In this document: one piece after another, positions 1 to 12,266 of the stretch
Layout: every line of letters starts with the position of its first letter
Position numbering within the stretch: the stretch's first letter is position 1
Assembly (NCBI RefSeq): GCF_008364625.2
Contig: NZ_CP126604.1
Location: 3,906,001 to 3,970,000 of the forward strand
DNA from: Enterobacter dykesii
Lineage (GTDB): Bacteria > Pseudomonadota > Gammaproteobacteria > Enterobacterales > Enterobacteriaceae
Length of the DNA stretch: 64,000 nucleotides
Reading direction: 5' to 3'
Translations under genes and position numbers: made by a program
The notes under the pieces: generated by a model
Seen by the model: the letters and a program-made list of their open reading frames with translations, nothing else
The model's database searches: none
What the model was told of the DNA's origin: nothing

Positions 1-1376
1 CCGGTTGCCTGCTCGGAGGTCGCGTGGCTGATCTGGGCGATAAGCTGCGTCACGTTTTTCACCTGCACCACGATATCATCCATCGTGCGGCCTGCGGCGT
101 GAACCTGCTCAGAGCCGGACTGCACCTTGCTGGCGCTGGCATCAATGAGTTTACGAATATCATTGGCGGCGCTGGCGCTGCGGCTGGCGAGATGGCGCAC
201 TTCGCCTGCGACCACGGCAAAACCTTTTCCCTGCTCTCCTGCCCTTGCCGCTTCAACCGCCGCGTTCAGCGCCAGAATATTGGTCTGGAAAGCGATATCG
301 TTAATCAGGGAGGTAATCGAGCCAATCCGCTGCGTGCTGTCGGCAATGTCATCCATGGTTTTGACGACGGTCTGCATCGCATTGCCCCCTTTCGTCGCCG
401 CGCTGCTCGCGGCCACGGAGAGTTTGTCCACCTCGGCGGCGGTTTCAGAGTTGCTCTGAACGGAAGCGGCCATCTGGTTCATTGTCGCGACGGTTTGCTG
501 CACGTTCGCCACGGTCTGACGCGTCCGATCGTTCAGGTCTTCATTTCCCTGCGCCAGCCTGTCGCTGCCGTCACGGACGCTTACCACCTGGCTAGACACG
601 TCATTGATTAACCAGCGGCACATCAGGCCCAGCTGCCCGACCGCGCGCAGCGTCAGCCCCAGCTCGTCGCTGCGGTTCAGATGCTGCACGCTGTTGCGCT
701 CACCGGTTGCGACCTTCAGAGCCTGTCGGGCCACATTCTCGATCGGGCGGACAATCTGTTGCTCAAACAGCAATGTCCCCAGCAGCATCACCACCGCGGC
801 AGCAACCAGCGGCATCCACCCGGCGGAGGTCGCGACCAGCGTGGCGGCGAGCAGGGCAAAAAGCACCGCCATCACGCTGCGCACGCGCCAGCGCAGCGGC
901 ATCGCCGGCAGTTTGCCCAGCCAGCCTTTTCCAACCACCAGCCCTTTATGAATACGTTTTTTACAGCGCCCGTCGTTCAGCGCCCGGTAGAGCGGCTCTA
1001 CGGCGGCAATCTCTTCCGCTGTGGCTTTGGTGCGAATGGACATATAGCCCGTGACCTGCCCGTGGCGCACCATCGGCACCGCATTCGCACGCACCCAGTA
1101 GTGGTCGCCGTTTTTGCGCCGGTTTTTGACAATCCCGCTCCACGGCTCGCCCTGCTGCAGCGTGTACCACATATCGGCAAACGCGGCTTTTGGCATATCG
1201 GGGTGACGAACCATATTGTGCGGCTGGCCCGTCAGCTCATCGAGCTGGTAGCCGCTCACCTGCACAAAGGTGTCGTTGGCGTGTGTGATGTAGCTGTGGA
1301 CGTCTGTGGTAGACATTAAGGTGGTGTCATCGTCCAGAGGATATTCATTCTGGGTGACATAGGTTGGAGAGGACAT
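1..1376 (-). CDS. aer: Aerotaxis receptor Aer (3' end outside window)
   Basis: Energy and redox taxis transducer of the inner membrane that signals to CheW/CheA. About 458 residues are visible; the E. coli protein has 506, so the C-terminus is cut by the window edge. An N-terminal PAS fold spans about residues 20-120 and keeps the FAD-pocket residues R57, H58 and D60 in the motif [11 protein letters not shown] hydrophobic anchor follows at about 165-205, then HAMP and the kinase-control region with the methyl-accepting hairpin tip (motif [20 protein letters not shown]). The start is the ATG whose complement is at 1374-1376. A sigma-28-like promoter lies 50-80 bases upstream, as expected for a chemotaxis gene. 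Identification is secure. Confidence 0.97.
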   Translation of the reverse strand, partial: MSSPTYVTQNEYPLDDDTTLMSTTDVHSYITHANDTFVQVSGYQLDELTGQPHNMVRHPDMPKAAFADMWYTLQQGEPWSGIVKNRRKNGDHYWVRANAVPMVRHGQVTGYMSIRTKATAEEIAAVEPLYRALNDGRCKKRIHKGLVVGKGWLGKLPAMPLRWRVRSVMAVLFALLAATLVATSAGWMPLVAAAVVMLLGTLLFEQQIVRPIENVARQALKVATGERNSVQHLNRSDELGLTLRAVGQLGLMCRWLINDVSSQVVSVRDGSDRLAQGNEDLNDRTRQTVANVQQTVATMNQMAASVQSNSETAAEVDKLSVAASSAATKGGNAMQTVVKTMDDIADSTQRIGSITSLINDIAFQTNILALNAAVEAARAGEQGKGFAVVAGEVRHLASRSASAANDIRKLIDASASKVQSGSEQVHAAGRTMDDIVVQVKNVTQLIAQISHATSEQAT

Positions 1377-1427
1377 GGTGGGCATCCCTTGCAGGTTATT
1401 TGAATGTTAATTTTGTGGGTCAATGTT

Positions 1428-1454
1428 TTTTCGGCGGTAAACAATTTATCTTTA
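1428..1454 (-). promoter_or_regulatory. Sigma-28 (FliA) promoter of aer
   Basis: On the minus strand TAAAGATA (1447-1454), an 11-base spacer and GCCGAAAA (1428-1435) match the FliA consensus TAAAGTTT-N11-GCCGATAA with exact spacing. It reads towards aer, which belongs to the flagellar/chemotaxis class 3 regulon in E. coli. Not shown experimentally here. Confidence 0.8.
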
Positions 1455-1749
1455 GTTGTTAAACTTGATGAAGATCGCAGATTTGACTTAAACCATACTT
1501 TTTGTACGATTTTATAATTCATTGATTTCAAATACTTTCGTAAAGAAATTACCTATAAAGCATGACCAGTTAACGCCCACTTAAGTTGCAGCGAATGCAC
1601 TTCTTTAGTGCAAATGCGCTTTTCCGCCCACATTTATCCTTTCTGTCCTGTACGGCTAAATCCCGTTTCGGTTGCTCCGGCATGATTAAATATTGTGCAA
1701 CATTAATTTAACCTGGCGTTTATCCCGATTTTTGTTAAGTCATCTGAAG

Positions 1750-3191
<1,442 letters not shown>

Positions 3192-3196
3192 AAATC

Positions 3197-3231
3197 ACCG
3201 GGCCTACAGGCGTTTGTAGGCCCGGTTTTTT
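3197..3231 (+). terminator. Rho-independent terminator after patA
   Basis: A perfect 12-bp stem (ACCGGGCCTACA paired with TGTAGGCCCGGT) with a 6-base loop is followed by six T residues. It lies directly behind the patA stop and overlaps the 3' end of the convergent regulator gene. Confidence 0.9.
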
Positions 3232-3832
3232 AGCGGTGAAATTCCGCCACCGTCATGGTGAAGCGAAGCACGGTATCGCCCTCGTTGGCGTAGCCGTGCG
3301 CCGCTTCCGTTTTCGCCACAGCCGATGCGCCAGCGTTAACCAGGGTCACCGTCTCATCCACCGTCAGCGTTAAAACGCCTTCGTTCACGTGCAGCAGCTC
3401 AAAGGTTCCCGCCGGGTGCCCCGGAGAGGTAAAGCGCTCCCCCGGATACATTTCCCACTGCCAGAGTTCAATCATGTCCGGGCCCGCGGTGCCCGCCAGC
3501 AGTCTGGCGCGGCCACCCAGTGCGCCCCGCCACAGCACCGGAATCGCCTCTTCTTCGATAACATGTACCAGCGGCTCGCTGGAGACGTTAACGATATCCG
3601 CCACGGAGATGCCGAGCGCGGCGGCCAGCTTGCACAAAATGGCGATGCTGGGGTTGGCTGCGCCCTTTTCGATCTCCACCAGCATCCCTTTGCTGACGCT
3701 GGCGCGGCGGGACAGCTCGTCCAGCGACAGCTTTTTCTCTTTCCGCCAGTTGCGGATGCGATTCGCCACGGCCAGGCTTACCTGGGCAACATCGGCACCC
3801 GAATCAGTCATTATATTGACTTTATCAGTCAT
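3230..3832 (-). CDS. XRE-family regulator with C-terminal cupin domain
   Basis: A 200-residue protein. The N-terminal helix-turn-helix of the Cro/C1 type lies at about residues 22-80 (core LSLDELSRRASVSKGMLVEIEKG). A small cupin-fold effector domain follows at about 120-198 (motif WEMYPGERFTSPGHPAGTFE). This architecture is common in local regulators of amino acid, polyamine or sugar catabolism genes. It is divergent from the B3/B4 gene with only 42 bases between the starts, so it probably controls that pair and itself. A second in-frame ATG at 3811 is an alternative start; neither start has a clear ribosome binding site. The ligand is unknown. Confidence 0.85.
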   Translation of the reverse strand: MTDKVNIMTDSGADVAQVSLAVANRIRNWRKEKKLSLDELSRRASVSKGMLVEIEKGAANPSIAILCKLAAALGISVADIVNVSSEPLVHVIEEEAIPVLWRGALGGRARLLAGTAGPDMIELWQWEMYPGERFTSPGHPAGTFELLHVNEGVLTLTVDETVTLVNAGASAVAKTEAAHGYANEGDTVLRFTMTVAEFHR

Positions 3833-3861
3833 TGGTCACTACCATGGTATAAAACAGTCAA
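3805..3861. promoter_or_regulatory. Candidate operator region of the divergent XRE/B3-B4 module
   Basis: The short gap between the divergent starts holds the perfect 10-bp palindrome TACCATGGTA (3840-3849). Three direct CAGTCAW repeats occur at 3805-3811, 3826-3832 and 3855-3861; two of them overlap the two possible start codons of the regulator. The arrangement suggests autoregulation by the XRE protein. This is inference from sequence symmetry only. Confidence 0.4.
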
Positions 3862-3874
3862 TACAGGATTATTT

Positions 3875-4561
3875 ATGTCTCTCGTTACGCCGTCAATAGA
3901 TTCGCGTCTTGCCGGGATTGCCCCGGGCTTTCGGGCGCTGAGCATTCTGGTTGAAGCTGCGCCGATCACCCATCCGGAGGTAGCGTCCGCCGCGCTGGCG
4001 CAGGCCTGCCAGCAGATATTGAATGATGATGTGCCATGGGCTGATGCGCACCTTTCAGGCTGGGATGAAGTGTTTAAAGCCTTCGGCGCGAAACCGAAAC
4101 GCACACCCTGTTCCGCCGCGGCCCTGCGCAAGCGGGTGCTGAAAGACGGTTCGCTGCCGTCGCTGGATCCGGTGGTGGATATCTATAACGCAGTGAGCAT
4201 TCGCTACGCCATTCCGGTGGGCGGGGAAAATCTCGCGGCGTATTCGGGTGCGCCGCGTCTGACGCTGGCCGACGGCAGCGAGCCGTTTGATACCTTCAAA
4301 GAGGGACACCCAGTGATGGAACATCCGGAACCGGGCGAGGTTATCTGGCGCGACGATCTCGGCGTCACCTGCCGCCGCTGGAACTGGCGCCAGGGGGGGC
4401 GTACCCGTCTGGACAGCCAGGCGCAATCTATGTGGTTTATTCTTGAAAGCCTGCCGACGATGCCGCTTGCGGCGCTGGAAGAGGCAGGAGAAGAGCTGGT
4501 CAACAACCTGCAGCGGCTGATGCCGGGAGCCACGGCTCGGGTTCAGCTGCTGACGCTGTAG
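3875..4561 (+). CDS. B3/B4 tRNA-binding domain-containing protein
   Basis: 228 residues from the ATG at 3875, preceded by AGGA. The protein resembles the stand-alone B3/B4 domain family, related to the editing module of the phenylalanyl-tRNA synthetase beta chain. Motifs typical of that fold are visible: VDIYNAVSIRYAIPVGGENL at about 106-125 and EVIWRDDLGVTCRRWNWRQ at about 150-168. Members may hydrolyse mischarged aminoacyl-tRNA or bind amino acids; their role is not established. It is followed after 12 bases by a DapA-like gene, so the two form an operon. The family is likely; the function is unknown. Confidence 0.75.
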   Translation: MSLVTPSIDSRLAGIAPGFRALSILVEAAPITHPEVASAALAQACQQILNDDVPWADAHLSGWDEVFKAFGAKPKRTPCSAAALRKRVLKDGSLPSLDPVVDIYNAVSIRYAIPVGGENLAAYSGAPRLTLADGSEPFDTFKEGHPVMEHPEPGEVIWRDDLGVTCRRWNWRQGGRTRLDSQAQSMWFILESLPTMPLAALEEAGEELVNNLQRLMPGATARVQLLTL

Positions 4562-4573
4562 GAGGACAACACG

Positions 4574-5422
4574 ATGTTTCACGGGTTAAGCGCGTTTCCG
4601 TTAACGCCCCTGAGAGAGGGGACGTTTGACGAACACTCCTTCATCAATCTTCTGCGCCCCGTTGTCGACGCTGGCGTGGATTCACTGGGCATTTTGGGCT
4701 CAACGGGAAGTTATGCCTATCTGACCGTTGAAGAGCGCGGCCGGATCGCACGCTGCGCGGTGGCGCATGCTGATGACATTCCGGTCATCGTCAGCATCGG
4801 CGCATTGCGGCTGGACGATATTCGAAGTTTGGCTGACGACGCGCAATCGGCAGGAGTCTCCGGCGTGCTGCTGGCACCCGTGTCGTACCAGCGATTAACG
4901 GAAGACGAAGTGTTTAATCTGTATGAAACGGTGACCCGCCAGCTCTCCGTACCGCTGTGCATTTACGATAATCCCGCCACAACTGGTTTTTCGTTTAGCG
5001 ATGAACTGTTATTTGCCGCCGCGGCCCTGCCGAATATAGGGTCCATAAAGCTTGGCCGCGTGCCGGAGGACCTGTCGCAGGTACGCGCTCGTCTTCCTGA
5101 TACCGTCACGCTGGGCATCGCCGGTGACTGGCGAGCGGCCTCCGCCCTGCAGGCCGGGTTTGACGTCTGGTACTCGGTGGTCGGCGGGTTGTTTCCGCAA
5201 ACAGCGCTGGCGATTGCCCGTTCGAAAGAGTCGGCACAATCCGAGCGGCTGGAGCCGCTTTGGGCGCTGTTCCGCCATTATGGTAGTTTGCGGGTGGTAG
5301 CGGCAGCGGCAGAAATGCTGGGGAAAGTGGAAACGCCCGCGCTACCCTTCCCCCTTCAGGCTATTCATGGTGAGCCGCGCGAAGCGCTTGCTGCGATAAT
5401 TGCGGATCTGGCGCTGGCCTGA
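4574..5422 (+). CDS. DapA/NanA-family (dihydrodipicolinate synthase-like) aldolase
   Basis: A 282-residue class I aldolase TIM barrel. Visible are the GSTGS loop at 42-46 (GTTGE in DapA), the YDNP motif with Tyr131, and Lys159 in SIKLG as the probable Schiff-base lysine. The family covers dihydrodipicolinate synthase, N-acetylneuraminate lyase and several 2-keto-3-deoxy acid aldolases. This is not the housekeeping DapA and the substrate cannot be read from sequence. It is translated 12 bases after the B3/B4 gene with GGAGG in the spacer. Co-transcription suggests catabolism or salvage of an unusual amino or keto acid. Confidence 0.85.
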   Translation: MFHGLSAFPLTPLREGTFDEHSFINLLRPVVDAGVDSLGILGSTGSYAYLTVEERGRIARCAVAHADDIPVIVSIGALRLDDIRSLADDAQSAGVSGVLLAPVSYQRLTEDEVFNLYETVTRQLSVPLCIYDNPATTGFSFSDELLFAAAALPNIGSIKLGRVPEDLSQVRARLPDTVTLGIAGDWRAASALQAGFDVWYSVVGGLFPQTALAIARSKESAQSERLEPLWALFRHYGSLRVVAAAAEMLGKVETPALPFPLQAIHGEPREALAAIIADLALA

Positions 5423-5427
5423 ACAAC

Positions 5428-5458
5428 GCCGGGTGGCGCTAGCGCTTACCCGGCCTAT
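5428..5458. repeat. REP-like palindrome
   Basis: An imperfect hairpin, GCCGGGTGGCGC followed by GCGCTTACCCGGC, in the gap after the aldolase gene. It resembles the palindromes at 34813-34843 and 63561-63592. The rest of the 129-base gap shows no gene. Confidence 0.7.
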
Positions 5459-5551
5459 AAAAGCAATACAACCTCAGCATACCGGCATAATGATTCTCCC
5501 TTTGGAATAGGATATCATTTGGAAAAAATCGACCATCAACCTTGAGGGACC

Positions 5552-6523
5552 ATGCGCTACTATTTTCTGGAATGGGTAAATGATTTCGAAATTATGATGC
5601 TTAATTCTCTGGCGAAGGATTATCCCGTCATGAAAATTAATCGTATTATGCGGCGCTATAAATCAGTTAATGCCCTTATGCCCGGTACGCTGTTAAAAAA
5701 ATGGCATAAACGTTTTCATTGTGCAGTTAAATTATCAGCGATAAAACCAGATGATATTGTAATTTGTAACGGCTATAGCGTTTTCCCCTTCTTGGATTAT
5801 ATTGCCAGCATACCGTGTAAAAAAGTGTTAATCCTGCGCGATTCGGTTTTGGCCTTAACACGTAAGCGCCGCCTCCTGGGTCAACTCAAAGAAGACGAAG
5901 ACTATATCGAAACGGTTCGCCCGGTATTTGACGTAATATTTAGTTTTGACTCTGCTGACTGCCAACGCTATAGCCTGGCAATGATTGAGCAATTTTTACC
6001 GTTCAGCCTGCATGAAATTCAACGGTTACAAAAAGAGAGCAAGATCGAAAATAAGCGCTGTTTTTTTGTTGGAGGCTATGAACCGATTCGTGCAGAAACT
6101 CTGAAAATCCTTACGCCTGAACTTGAGAATAGCGGTTATAAACCCGATTTTTATCTGTTGGATAAATACAACAATCATGATAGCTATCCGGATAACTGTC
6201 AAAATAAAAGACTTAGCTACATCGAAAACATTGAGAAGGTGAAGCACGCCTCTGTTTTACTGGAAATCAATAAACCAGAGCAACGAGGATTAACGCTACG
6301 TGCTTTGGAAGCACTTATTTTCAATAAAAAATTAATTACCACAAATGCGTCGATTCGAAGCATGGATCTTTACGACCCTGCACGAATCTTTATTTATAAC
6401 GTGGATGATATTGAAGATCTTCAGGACTTTTTGCAAAGCCCTCTCCCCCATGTGGATGAAAAGCTACTGAGTAAATACAGTGCTGATAATTTGATAATGA
6501 CATTGCAGAAGGTTAATTTCTGA
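5552..6523 (+). CDS. Putative glycosyltransferase-like / LPS biosynthesis protein (orphan)
   Basis: A 323-residue soluble protein without signal peptide. It looks like a two-domain GT-B-type protein: an N-terminal half with the DDIVICNGY segment, and a C-terminal half with YIENIEKVKHASVLLEINK and RGLTLRALEALIFNKKLIT. The latter resembles the donor-binding region of O-antigen or exopolysaccharide glycosyltransferases (GxxxR..E motif). The gene is clearly more AT-rich than its neighbours, stands alone between unrelated genes and ends at a strong hairpin, all of which fits horizontal acquisition. No polysaccharide cluster is adjacent. The family assignment is tentative. Confidence 0.55.
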   Translation: MRYYFLEWVNDFEIMMLNSLAKDYPVMKINRIMRRYKSVNALMPGTLLKKWHKRFHCAVKLSAIKPDDIVICNGYSVFPFLDYIASIPCKKVLILRDSVLALTRKRRLLGQLKEDEDYIETVRPVFDVIFSFDSADCQRYSLAMIEQFLPFSLHEIQRLQKESKIENKRCFFVGGYEPIRAETLKILTPELENSGYKPDFYLLDKYNNHDSYPDNCQNKRLSYIENIEKVKHASVLLEINKPEQRGLTLRALEALIFNKKLITTNASIRSMDLYDPARIFIYNVDDIEDLQDFLQSPLPHVDEKLLSKYSADNLIMTLQKVNF

Positions 6524-6531
6524 CAACGTGT

Positions 6532-6560
6532 TTACCCGACAGACAGGCTCTGTCGGGTAA
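6532..6560. terminator. Bidirectional hairpin between orphan gene and lsrG
   Basis: A perfect 12-bp inverted repeat (TTACCCGACAGA paired with TCTGTCGGGTAA) with a 5-base loop sits between the convergent ends of the orphan gene and the lsr operon. It lacks a T-tract on either side, so termination may be Rho-assisted or weak. Confidence 0.6.
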
Positions 6561-6565
6561 CTCCG

Positions 6566-6859
6566 CTACTCCGGCAACAGCCCAACAAAACTGCGTTTCT
6601 TACGCGGCTCCGACATCAGCCCTTCAAGCCTATCCACGCACGCCAGGTAGTGCGGGGTTTGCTTATGCGCCAGCACCGCCTCCTCGTCTTTATAGGCCTC
6701 GTAGATAAAGAACCGGGTTTTCACGCGCGGGTCCTGCAATACGTCAAAGCGCAGGTTTCCCGGCTCCTTGATTGCCCCCTCGTGGTTGGCGCGAAACACC
6801 TCAAGAAACTCGTCCACCCGCTCGGGCTTAATGTTGATTTCAACCAGCGTCACGTTCAT
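6566..6859 (-). CDS. lsrG: (4S)-4-hydroxy-5-phosphonooxypentane-2,3-dione isomerase LsrG
   Basis: A 97-residue ABM-fold (antibiotic biosynthesis monooxygenase-like) enzyme. It converts phospho-AI-2 (P-DPD) to 3-hydroxy-2,4-pentadione-5-phosphate in the cytoplasm. The start [22 protein letters not shown] and the compact length match E. coli LsrG. Its ATG overlaps the lsrF stop by four bases, so the two are translationally coupled. It is the last gene of the lsrACDBFG operon, as in E. coli and Salmonella. Confidence 0.96.
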   Translation of the reverse strand: MNVTLVEINIKPERVDEFLEVFRANHEGAIKEPGNLRFDVLQDPRVKTRFFIYEAYKDEEAVLAHKQTPHYLACVDRLEGLMSEPRKKRSFVGLLPE

Positions 6860-7743
6860 TTTGCTTCTCCCTGTTTCTCTTCCTGCCAGAACTGAAACGC
6901 GTCACGGGCATTCCAGTTCTCGTGAACCACTTTCTTCACCGCCTTCAGCATGGCGAGCGGCGCGCTGGACTGGAAGATGTTGCGCCCCATGTCCACGCCG
7001 GACGCCCCCTGGTCGATCGCCCGCCAGCACATCTCCAGCGCCTCGTGCTCCGGCAGCTTTTTGCCCCCGGCGATCACAATCGGCACCGGGCAGCTGGCGG
7101 TCACTTTTTCAAAGCCCTCGTCCACGTAGTAGGTTTTGACGAACTGCGCCCCCATCTCGGCGGCAATGCGGCTGGCCAACGAGAAATAGCGAGCGTCGCG
7201 TGCCATCTCCTTGCCGACGCCCGTTACCGCCAGCGTCGGCATGCCGTAGCGCGCGCCCGCGTCCACCAGCTTGATGATGTTGTTGATCGACTGATGCTCA
7301 AATTCGCTGCCGATATACACCTGCGCCGCCACCGCGCAGACGTTCAGGCGCAGCGCGTCCTCCATCGCCACCGCCACGCACTCGTTCGACAGCTCGCCCA
7401 GAATCGAGTTACCGCCCGAGGCGCGCAGCACCACCGGTTTGTTCGTGGCGGCTGGCACCTGGCTTCTCAGGATACCGCGGGTGCACATCAGCACGTCGGT
7501 TTCGCCAAACAGCGGCGCGATGGAGAGATCGATACGCTCAAGGCCGGTGGTCGGCCCCTGAAAGTAACCGTGGTCAAAGGCCAGCATCACCGTGCGGTTG
7601 CTCTGCGGGTTGAAGATGCGCGCAAGCCTGGACTGCATGCCCCAGTCCAGCGAGCCGCAGCCCTTCAGGGTGTAAGGCACATTCTGCTGCGGCGTGCCGA
7701 TGCCAAAATCCTTGCCGTCTTTGATGTCGTCTAAATCAGCCAT
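6856..7743 (-). CDS. lsrF: 3-hydroxy-5-phosphonooxypentane-2,4-dione thiolase LsrF
   Basis: A 295-residue class I aldolase-like TIM barrel. It transfers an acetyl group from the LsrG product to coenzyme A, completing breakdown of phospho-AI-2 to dihydroxyacetone phosphate and acetyl-CoA. Motifs include [13 protein letters not shown] at about 53-65 and the lysine-bearing [13 protein letters not shown] region near 200. The start [15 protein letters not shown] matches the E. coli protein closely. It lies 11 bases after lsrB in the operon. Confidence 0.96.
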   Translation of the reverse strand: MADLDDIKDGKDFGIGTPQQNVPYTLKGCGSLDWGMQSRLARIFNPQSNRTVMLAFDHGYFQGPTTGLERIDLSIAPLFGETDVLMCTRGILRSQVPAATNKPVVLRASGGNSILGELSNECVAVAMEDALRLNVCAVAAQVYIGSEFEHQSINNIIKLVDAGARYGMPTLAVTGVGKEMARDARYFSLASRIAAEMGAQFVKTYYVDEGFEKVTASCPVPIVIAGGKKLPEHEALEMCWRAIDQGASGVDMGRNIFQSSAPLAMLKAVKKVVHENWNARDAFQFWQEEKQGEAK

Positions 7744-7754
7744 TTGCTCCCCCG

Positions 7755-8756
7755 TCAGAAATCGTATTTGCTGATGTTCTCTTTGGTGAACACCACCCGC
7801 TCCGGCAGCAGCACGATGCCGTTGCCTTTCGCCTCATACTGGTAGCCCTGCACGCTGTTCGGCTCTACCTTCAGCGCGCCGATATTTTTGACGTCCACGC
7901 TGTCGCCGACGTTAAGATCGCCTTTTTTCAGCAAACGATCGGCGACATTGACCGCAATTTTGCCCTGTTGCACCACATCCCACAGGCCGAAGGCTTTTAC
8001 CGTGCCGCGCTCAACGTACGGGCGCATCACGTTCGGCGTGCTGAAGCCGACAATCGCCACCCCTTCGCGCTTCAGGTTTTCCGCCGCCTGCGCCGCAGCC
8101 GGCAGCGCGTTGGCGTCCGGGGCGATGATCGCATCCAGATCCGGATACGCTTTTAAGATCCCTTCGGCGGTTTGCAGGGATTTGGTGGCATCGTTATAGC
8201 CAAACTGGGTCGTCACGACCTGCCACTGGGGGTGATCTTTCTCGATTTTGGCCTTCGCCTCTTTCACCCACTGGTTCTGGTCGGTTACGGTCGGGCTTGA
8301 GTAGAAGAACGCCACTTTAGCGTTCGGTTTGGTGACCTGTTTGCCCGCCATCTCCACCAGCAGGCCGCCCAGCTGCTCCGGCGTCCCCTGGTTGATGTAG
8401 ATGCTGCGGCACTCCGGTTTGGTGTCGGAATCCCAGGTCAGGACCTTGACGCCGCGCTGCATCGCGCGCTTGAGCGACGGGCAGAGGCCGTCCGGCGATA
8501 CGGCGGAGACGATGATGGCGTTATAGCCCTGGTTGACGAAGTTATTGATGAGCTGCACCTGGCCGGAGACGCTCGGCTCGGTCGGGCCGTCGTAGGTCAC
8601 GTCCACGCCGAGGTCTTTCCCCGCCTCTTTCGCGCCGTTGCCGCCGCTGGTGAAGAAGCCCACGCCCACCAGCTTCGGGATAAAGGCAATGCGGTCCGCC
8701 GCCTGCGCCGAAGCGAAGCTGAGGGCCATTGCCAGGACGAACAGTTTTGTTTTCAT
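7755..8756 (-). CDS. lsrB: Autoinducer-2 periplasmic binding protein LsrB
   Basis: A 333-residue exported solute-binding protein that delivers AI-2 to the LsrACD importer. The signal peptide is residues 1-20 ([19 protein letters not shown]); the mature part begins [19 protein letters not shown], as in LsrB. Family residues for the cyclic AI-2 ligand ([18 protein letters not shown]) are present. I chose the ATG at 8754-8756 over a longer reading with 15 extra residues because it gives a proper signal peptide and has GGAG upstream. One base separates it from the lsrD stop. Confidence 0.95.
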   Translation of the reverse strand: MKTKLFVLAMALSFASAQAADRIAFIPKLVGVGFFTSGGNGAKEAGKDLGVDVTYDGPTEPSVSGQVQLINNFVNQGYNAIIVSAVSPDGLCPSLKRAMQRGVKVLTWDSDTKPECRSIYINQGTPEQLGGLLVEMAGKQVTKPNAKVAFFYSSPTVTDQNQWVKEAKAKIEKDHPQWQVVTTQFGYNDATKSLQTAEGILKAYPDLDAIIAPDANALPAAAQAAENLKREGVAIVGFSTPNVMRPYVERGTVKAFGLWDVVQQGKIAVNVADRLLKKGDLNVGDSVDVKNIGALKVEPNSVQGYQYEAKGNGIVLLPERVVFTKENISKYDF

Positions 8757-8757
8757 C

Positions 8758-9735
8758 TTACGCTCCGGATAGTTTTCTAAAGAGAGATCGCACCCACTCA
8801 CGGTGCAGACTCAGCGAACGTCCCATCACCACCACAACCAGCAGCGCCCCTGACAGCGCGCTCGACACCTGGTTGGGGATGCCGACCATCTGTAAACCCT
8901 GCTGCAGGTAGCCCACCAGCAGCGCCGCCAGCGCGGTACCGACAACTGAACCTGACCCGCCGTAGATATTGGCCCCGCCGAGCACGGCGGCGGTGAGCGC
9001 AGGCATCAGCAGATCGCGGCCCAGATCCGAACGCGCCGAGCCGAAGTAGGAGACCATCACCAGCGCAGCAATGGCCGAGGCCACGCCCACCAGGCCGTAC
9101 AGCGCGTAGGGCATGCCGTTCACCGACAGCGCCGCATAGCGCGCCGCGCGAGGATTCTGGCCGATTAAAAACAGATGACGGCCAAAGCGCCCGCGGTGGG
9201 TAATCAGCCAGAAGAAGACGGTAATCACCGAGAACAGCACCAGCGGGATCGGCAGACCCAGCACCGTGAGGTTAGCGAACGCCGTGAAGCTGTCCGGGAA
9301 GCCGCCGATGCCCTCGTAGCCCGTCGCCCCCGCCATGCCGGAGAGCAACAGCGCGCCGCCGCCGTAGAGGTAGAGCGTGCCGAGGGTGATAACCAAAGGA
9401 CTGATGCCGGTGTAGTGGATCAGCGCGGCATTAAATAATCCGCACAGCAGGCCGAGCAGCAGCGTCAGCGGAATAGCGACCGCCATTGGCCACCCGGACT
9501 GCATCATCACGCCCAGCGCGATGGCGCACAGGCCGATGGTTGAGCCGAGGGAGATGTCGATCCCGCCGCTGATGATCACAAGCGTGAGCGGCAGCGCCAC
9601 GATGCCGATGCAGATAAAATCGCTGGTGCTGAACAGCAGCATGTTAATGTCGAGCATGCGCGGGTTGATGGCGCCAAAGAACAGGATCTCCAGCACCAGC
9701 AAAATCAGCAGCGCGCTTTCCCAGTTAAGCCTCAT
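8758..9735 (-). CDS. lsrD: AI-2 ABC importer permease LsrD
   Basis: A 325-residue inner-membrane permease of the branched-chain/ribose type with about 8-10 hydrophobic helices. The family signature [19 protein letters not shown] lies near residues 57-75 and the coupling-loop region [19 protein letters not shown] near 243-261. It forms the channel with LsrC. Its start abuts the lsrC stop. It is slightly shorter than E. coli LsrD (330). Confidence 0.95.
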   Translation of the reverse strand: MRLNWESALLILLVLEILFFGAINPRMLDINMLLFSTSDFICIGIVALPLTLVIISGGIDISLGSTIGLCAIALGVMMQSGWPMAVAIPLTLLLGLLCGLFNAALIHYTGISPLVITLGTLYLYGGGALLLSGMAGATGYEGIGGFPDSFTAFANLTVLGLPIPLVLFSVITVFFWLITHRGRFGRHLFLIGQNPRAARYAALSVNGMPYALYGLVGVASAIAALVMVSYFGSARSDLGRDLLMPALTAAVLGGANIYGGSGSVVGTALAALLVGYLQQGLQMVGIPNQVSSALSGALLVVVVMGRSLSLHREWVRSLFRKLSGA

Positions 9736-10763
<1,028 letters not shown>

Positions 10764-10767
<4 letters not shown>

Positions 10768-12251
10768 GATTGGCCTCCAAACGCCAGCGCCATCATTTTG
10801 TCGAGGCTGACGGCGTGGCGCGGCAGCTCGCCGCTGAGCACGCCCTGGTGCATCACCAGCACGCGGTCCGCAAGGCCCGGGAACTCGTCAAGATCGCTTG
10901 AGATCATCAGCACCGCCACGTTCTGCGCCGCCACGCTTTTTATCAGCTGGTAGATGTCGGCGCGCGCCGAGACGTCCACCCCGCGCGTCGGTTCATCGAC
11001 GATCAGCAGTAAAGGGTTGGCCTCGAGACAGCGCGCCAGCAGCACCTTCTGCTGGTTGCCGCCGGAGAGCGTGCGCACGGTTTGATCCGCATGGTTGAGC
11101 TTGATCCCCAGCGCCCGGTGATAGCGCTCCACCACCGCAGACTCCCGCTTGCGCTGCTGCCAGAGAGACGGCTCGTTCAGCGCCACGGTATTCCAGCGGA
11201 TTGGCGCGTCAAGGAACAGGCCTGACACCTGCCTGTCTTCCGGCAGATAGACCAGCCCTTTTTCCAGGCGTGAACTTACCGGATCGCCGGTGATCTCCTG
11301 GTTCTCCAGCCAGATGCGGCCCCCGCGTACCGGCCGCAGGCCGTAGAGCGTTTCCGCAAACTCGGTGCGCCCGGATCCCACCAGCCCGGCCAGGCCGACG
11401 ATCTCGCCGGCGTAGATCTCAAGGCTAAGATCGATAAACCCCTCACCGGTGAGATCGTCCACCCGTAGCACCGGGAAATCCTGTGGCTGAGTGCGCCGGT
11501 TGCCCGGCAGCGCCAGCCACAGCTTTTGCGTATCGCTGAGTGATTTATCGCGGCTTACCGGCGTCATGGCGGCGATCAGGGCGCTGTCGTCAAACTCCGC
11601 GGTTTCACCGCTCAGCACCACCGCGCCGTCGCGCATCACCGAGACGTGGCTTGAAAGCATGCGAATCTCCGGCAGCTTGTGCGAGATAAAGACAATCCCG
11701 ACACCGAGCGCCTGCAGGGCGCGGATCTGGCGGAACAGCCGCTCGGTTTCACCCGGCGTGAGTGAGGCCGTGGGTTCGTCGAGGATCAGGATCCTGGCGT
11801 TGCGCATCAGCCCGCGCAGGATCTCCACCATCTGCTGATCCGCCACTTCCAGGGTGCTGGCAGTGGCGTCGAGGTTAAGCTGGCACTGTAGCTGCTGGAG
11901 CTTCTCCGCCAGCCGCTTTTCCAGATCGCGTTCGCGCGGCAGGCGAAACAGGATATTTTCCCGCACCGTCAGGTTGGGGAACAACAGCGGCTCCTGCGGC
12001 ACCAGATAAATGCCTAACCCGTGCGCCTGAGCGGGCGTGAGGCGCGCATATGACTGCCCCTCGACAGAAAGTTCACCGCTGTCCGGCGTTTCCACCCCGG
12101 CGATGATCTTCATCAGCGTCGATTTTCCCGCGCCGTTTCCGCCCATCAGCGCGTGCACCTGGCCCGCAAGCAGCGTGAAATCTATGCCTTTTAGAACCGG
12201 CACGCCTGAGAACTGCTTGCTGATATTCCGTGCGTCGAGAAGTGAGGTCAT
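10764..12251 (-). CDS. lsrA: AI-2 ABC importer ATPase LsrA
   Basis: About 495 residues with two fused ABC ATPase domains, the sugar-importer (RbsA/MglA) design. The first has Walker [13 protein letters not shown] and Walker [13 protein letters not shown]. The second has the degenerate loop [12 protein letters not shown], signature [13 protein letters not shown] and Walker [13 protein letters not shown]. It energises AI-2 uptake through LsrC/LsrD. I prefer the ATG at 12249-12251, five bases after GGAG; tandem ATG codons (12254/12251) leave a one-residue ambiguity, and an upstream in-frame ATG at 12299 would put the operator inside the gene. First gene of the operon. Confidence 0.95.
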
Positions 12252-12266
12252 CATCGCTCCGCTATT

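Noticed and set aside
3389..3874. Upstream extension of the B3/B4 gene
   Set aside because: The extra region is antisense to the XRE-cupin gene; the ATG at 3875 has a proper ribosome binding site and gives the family length.
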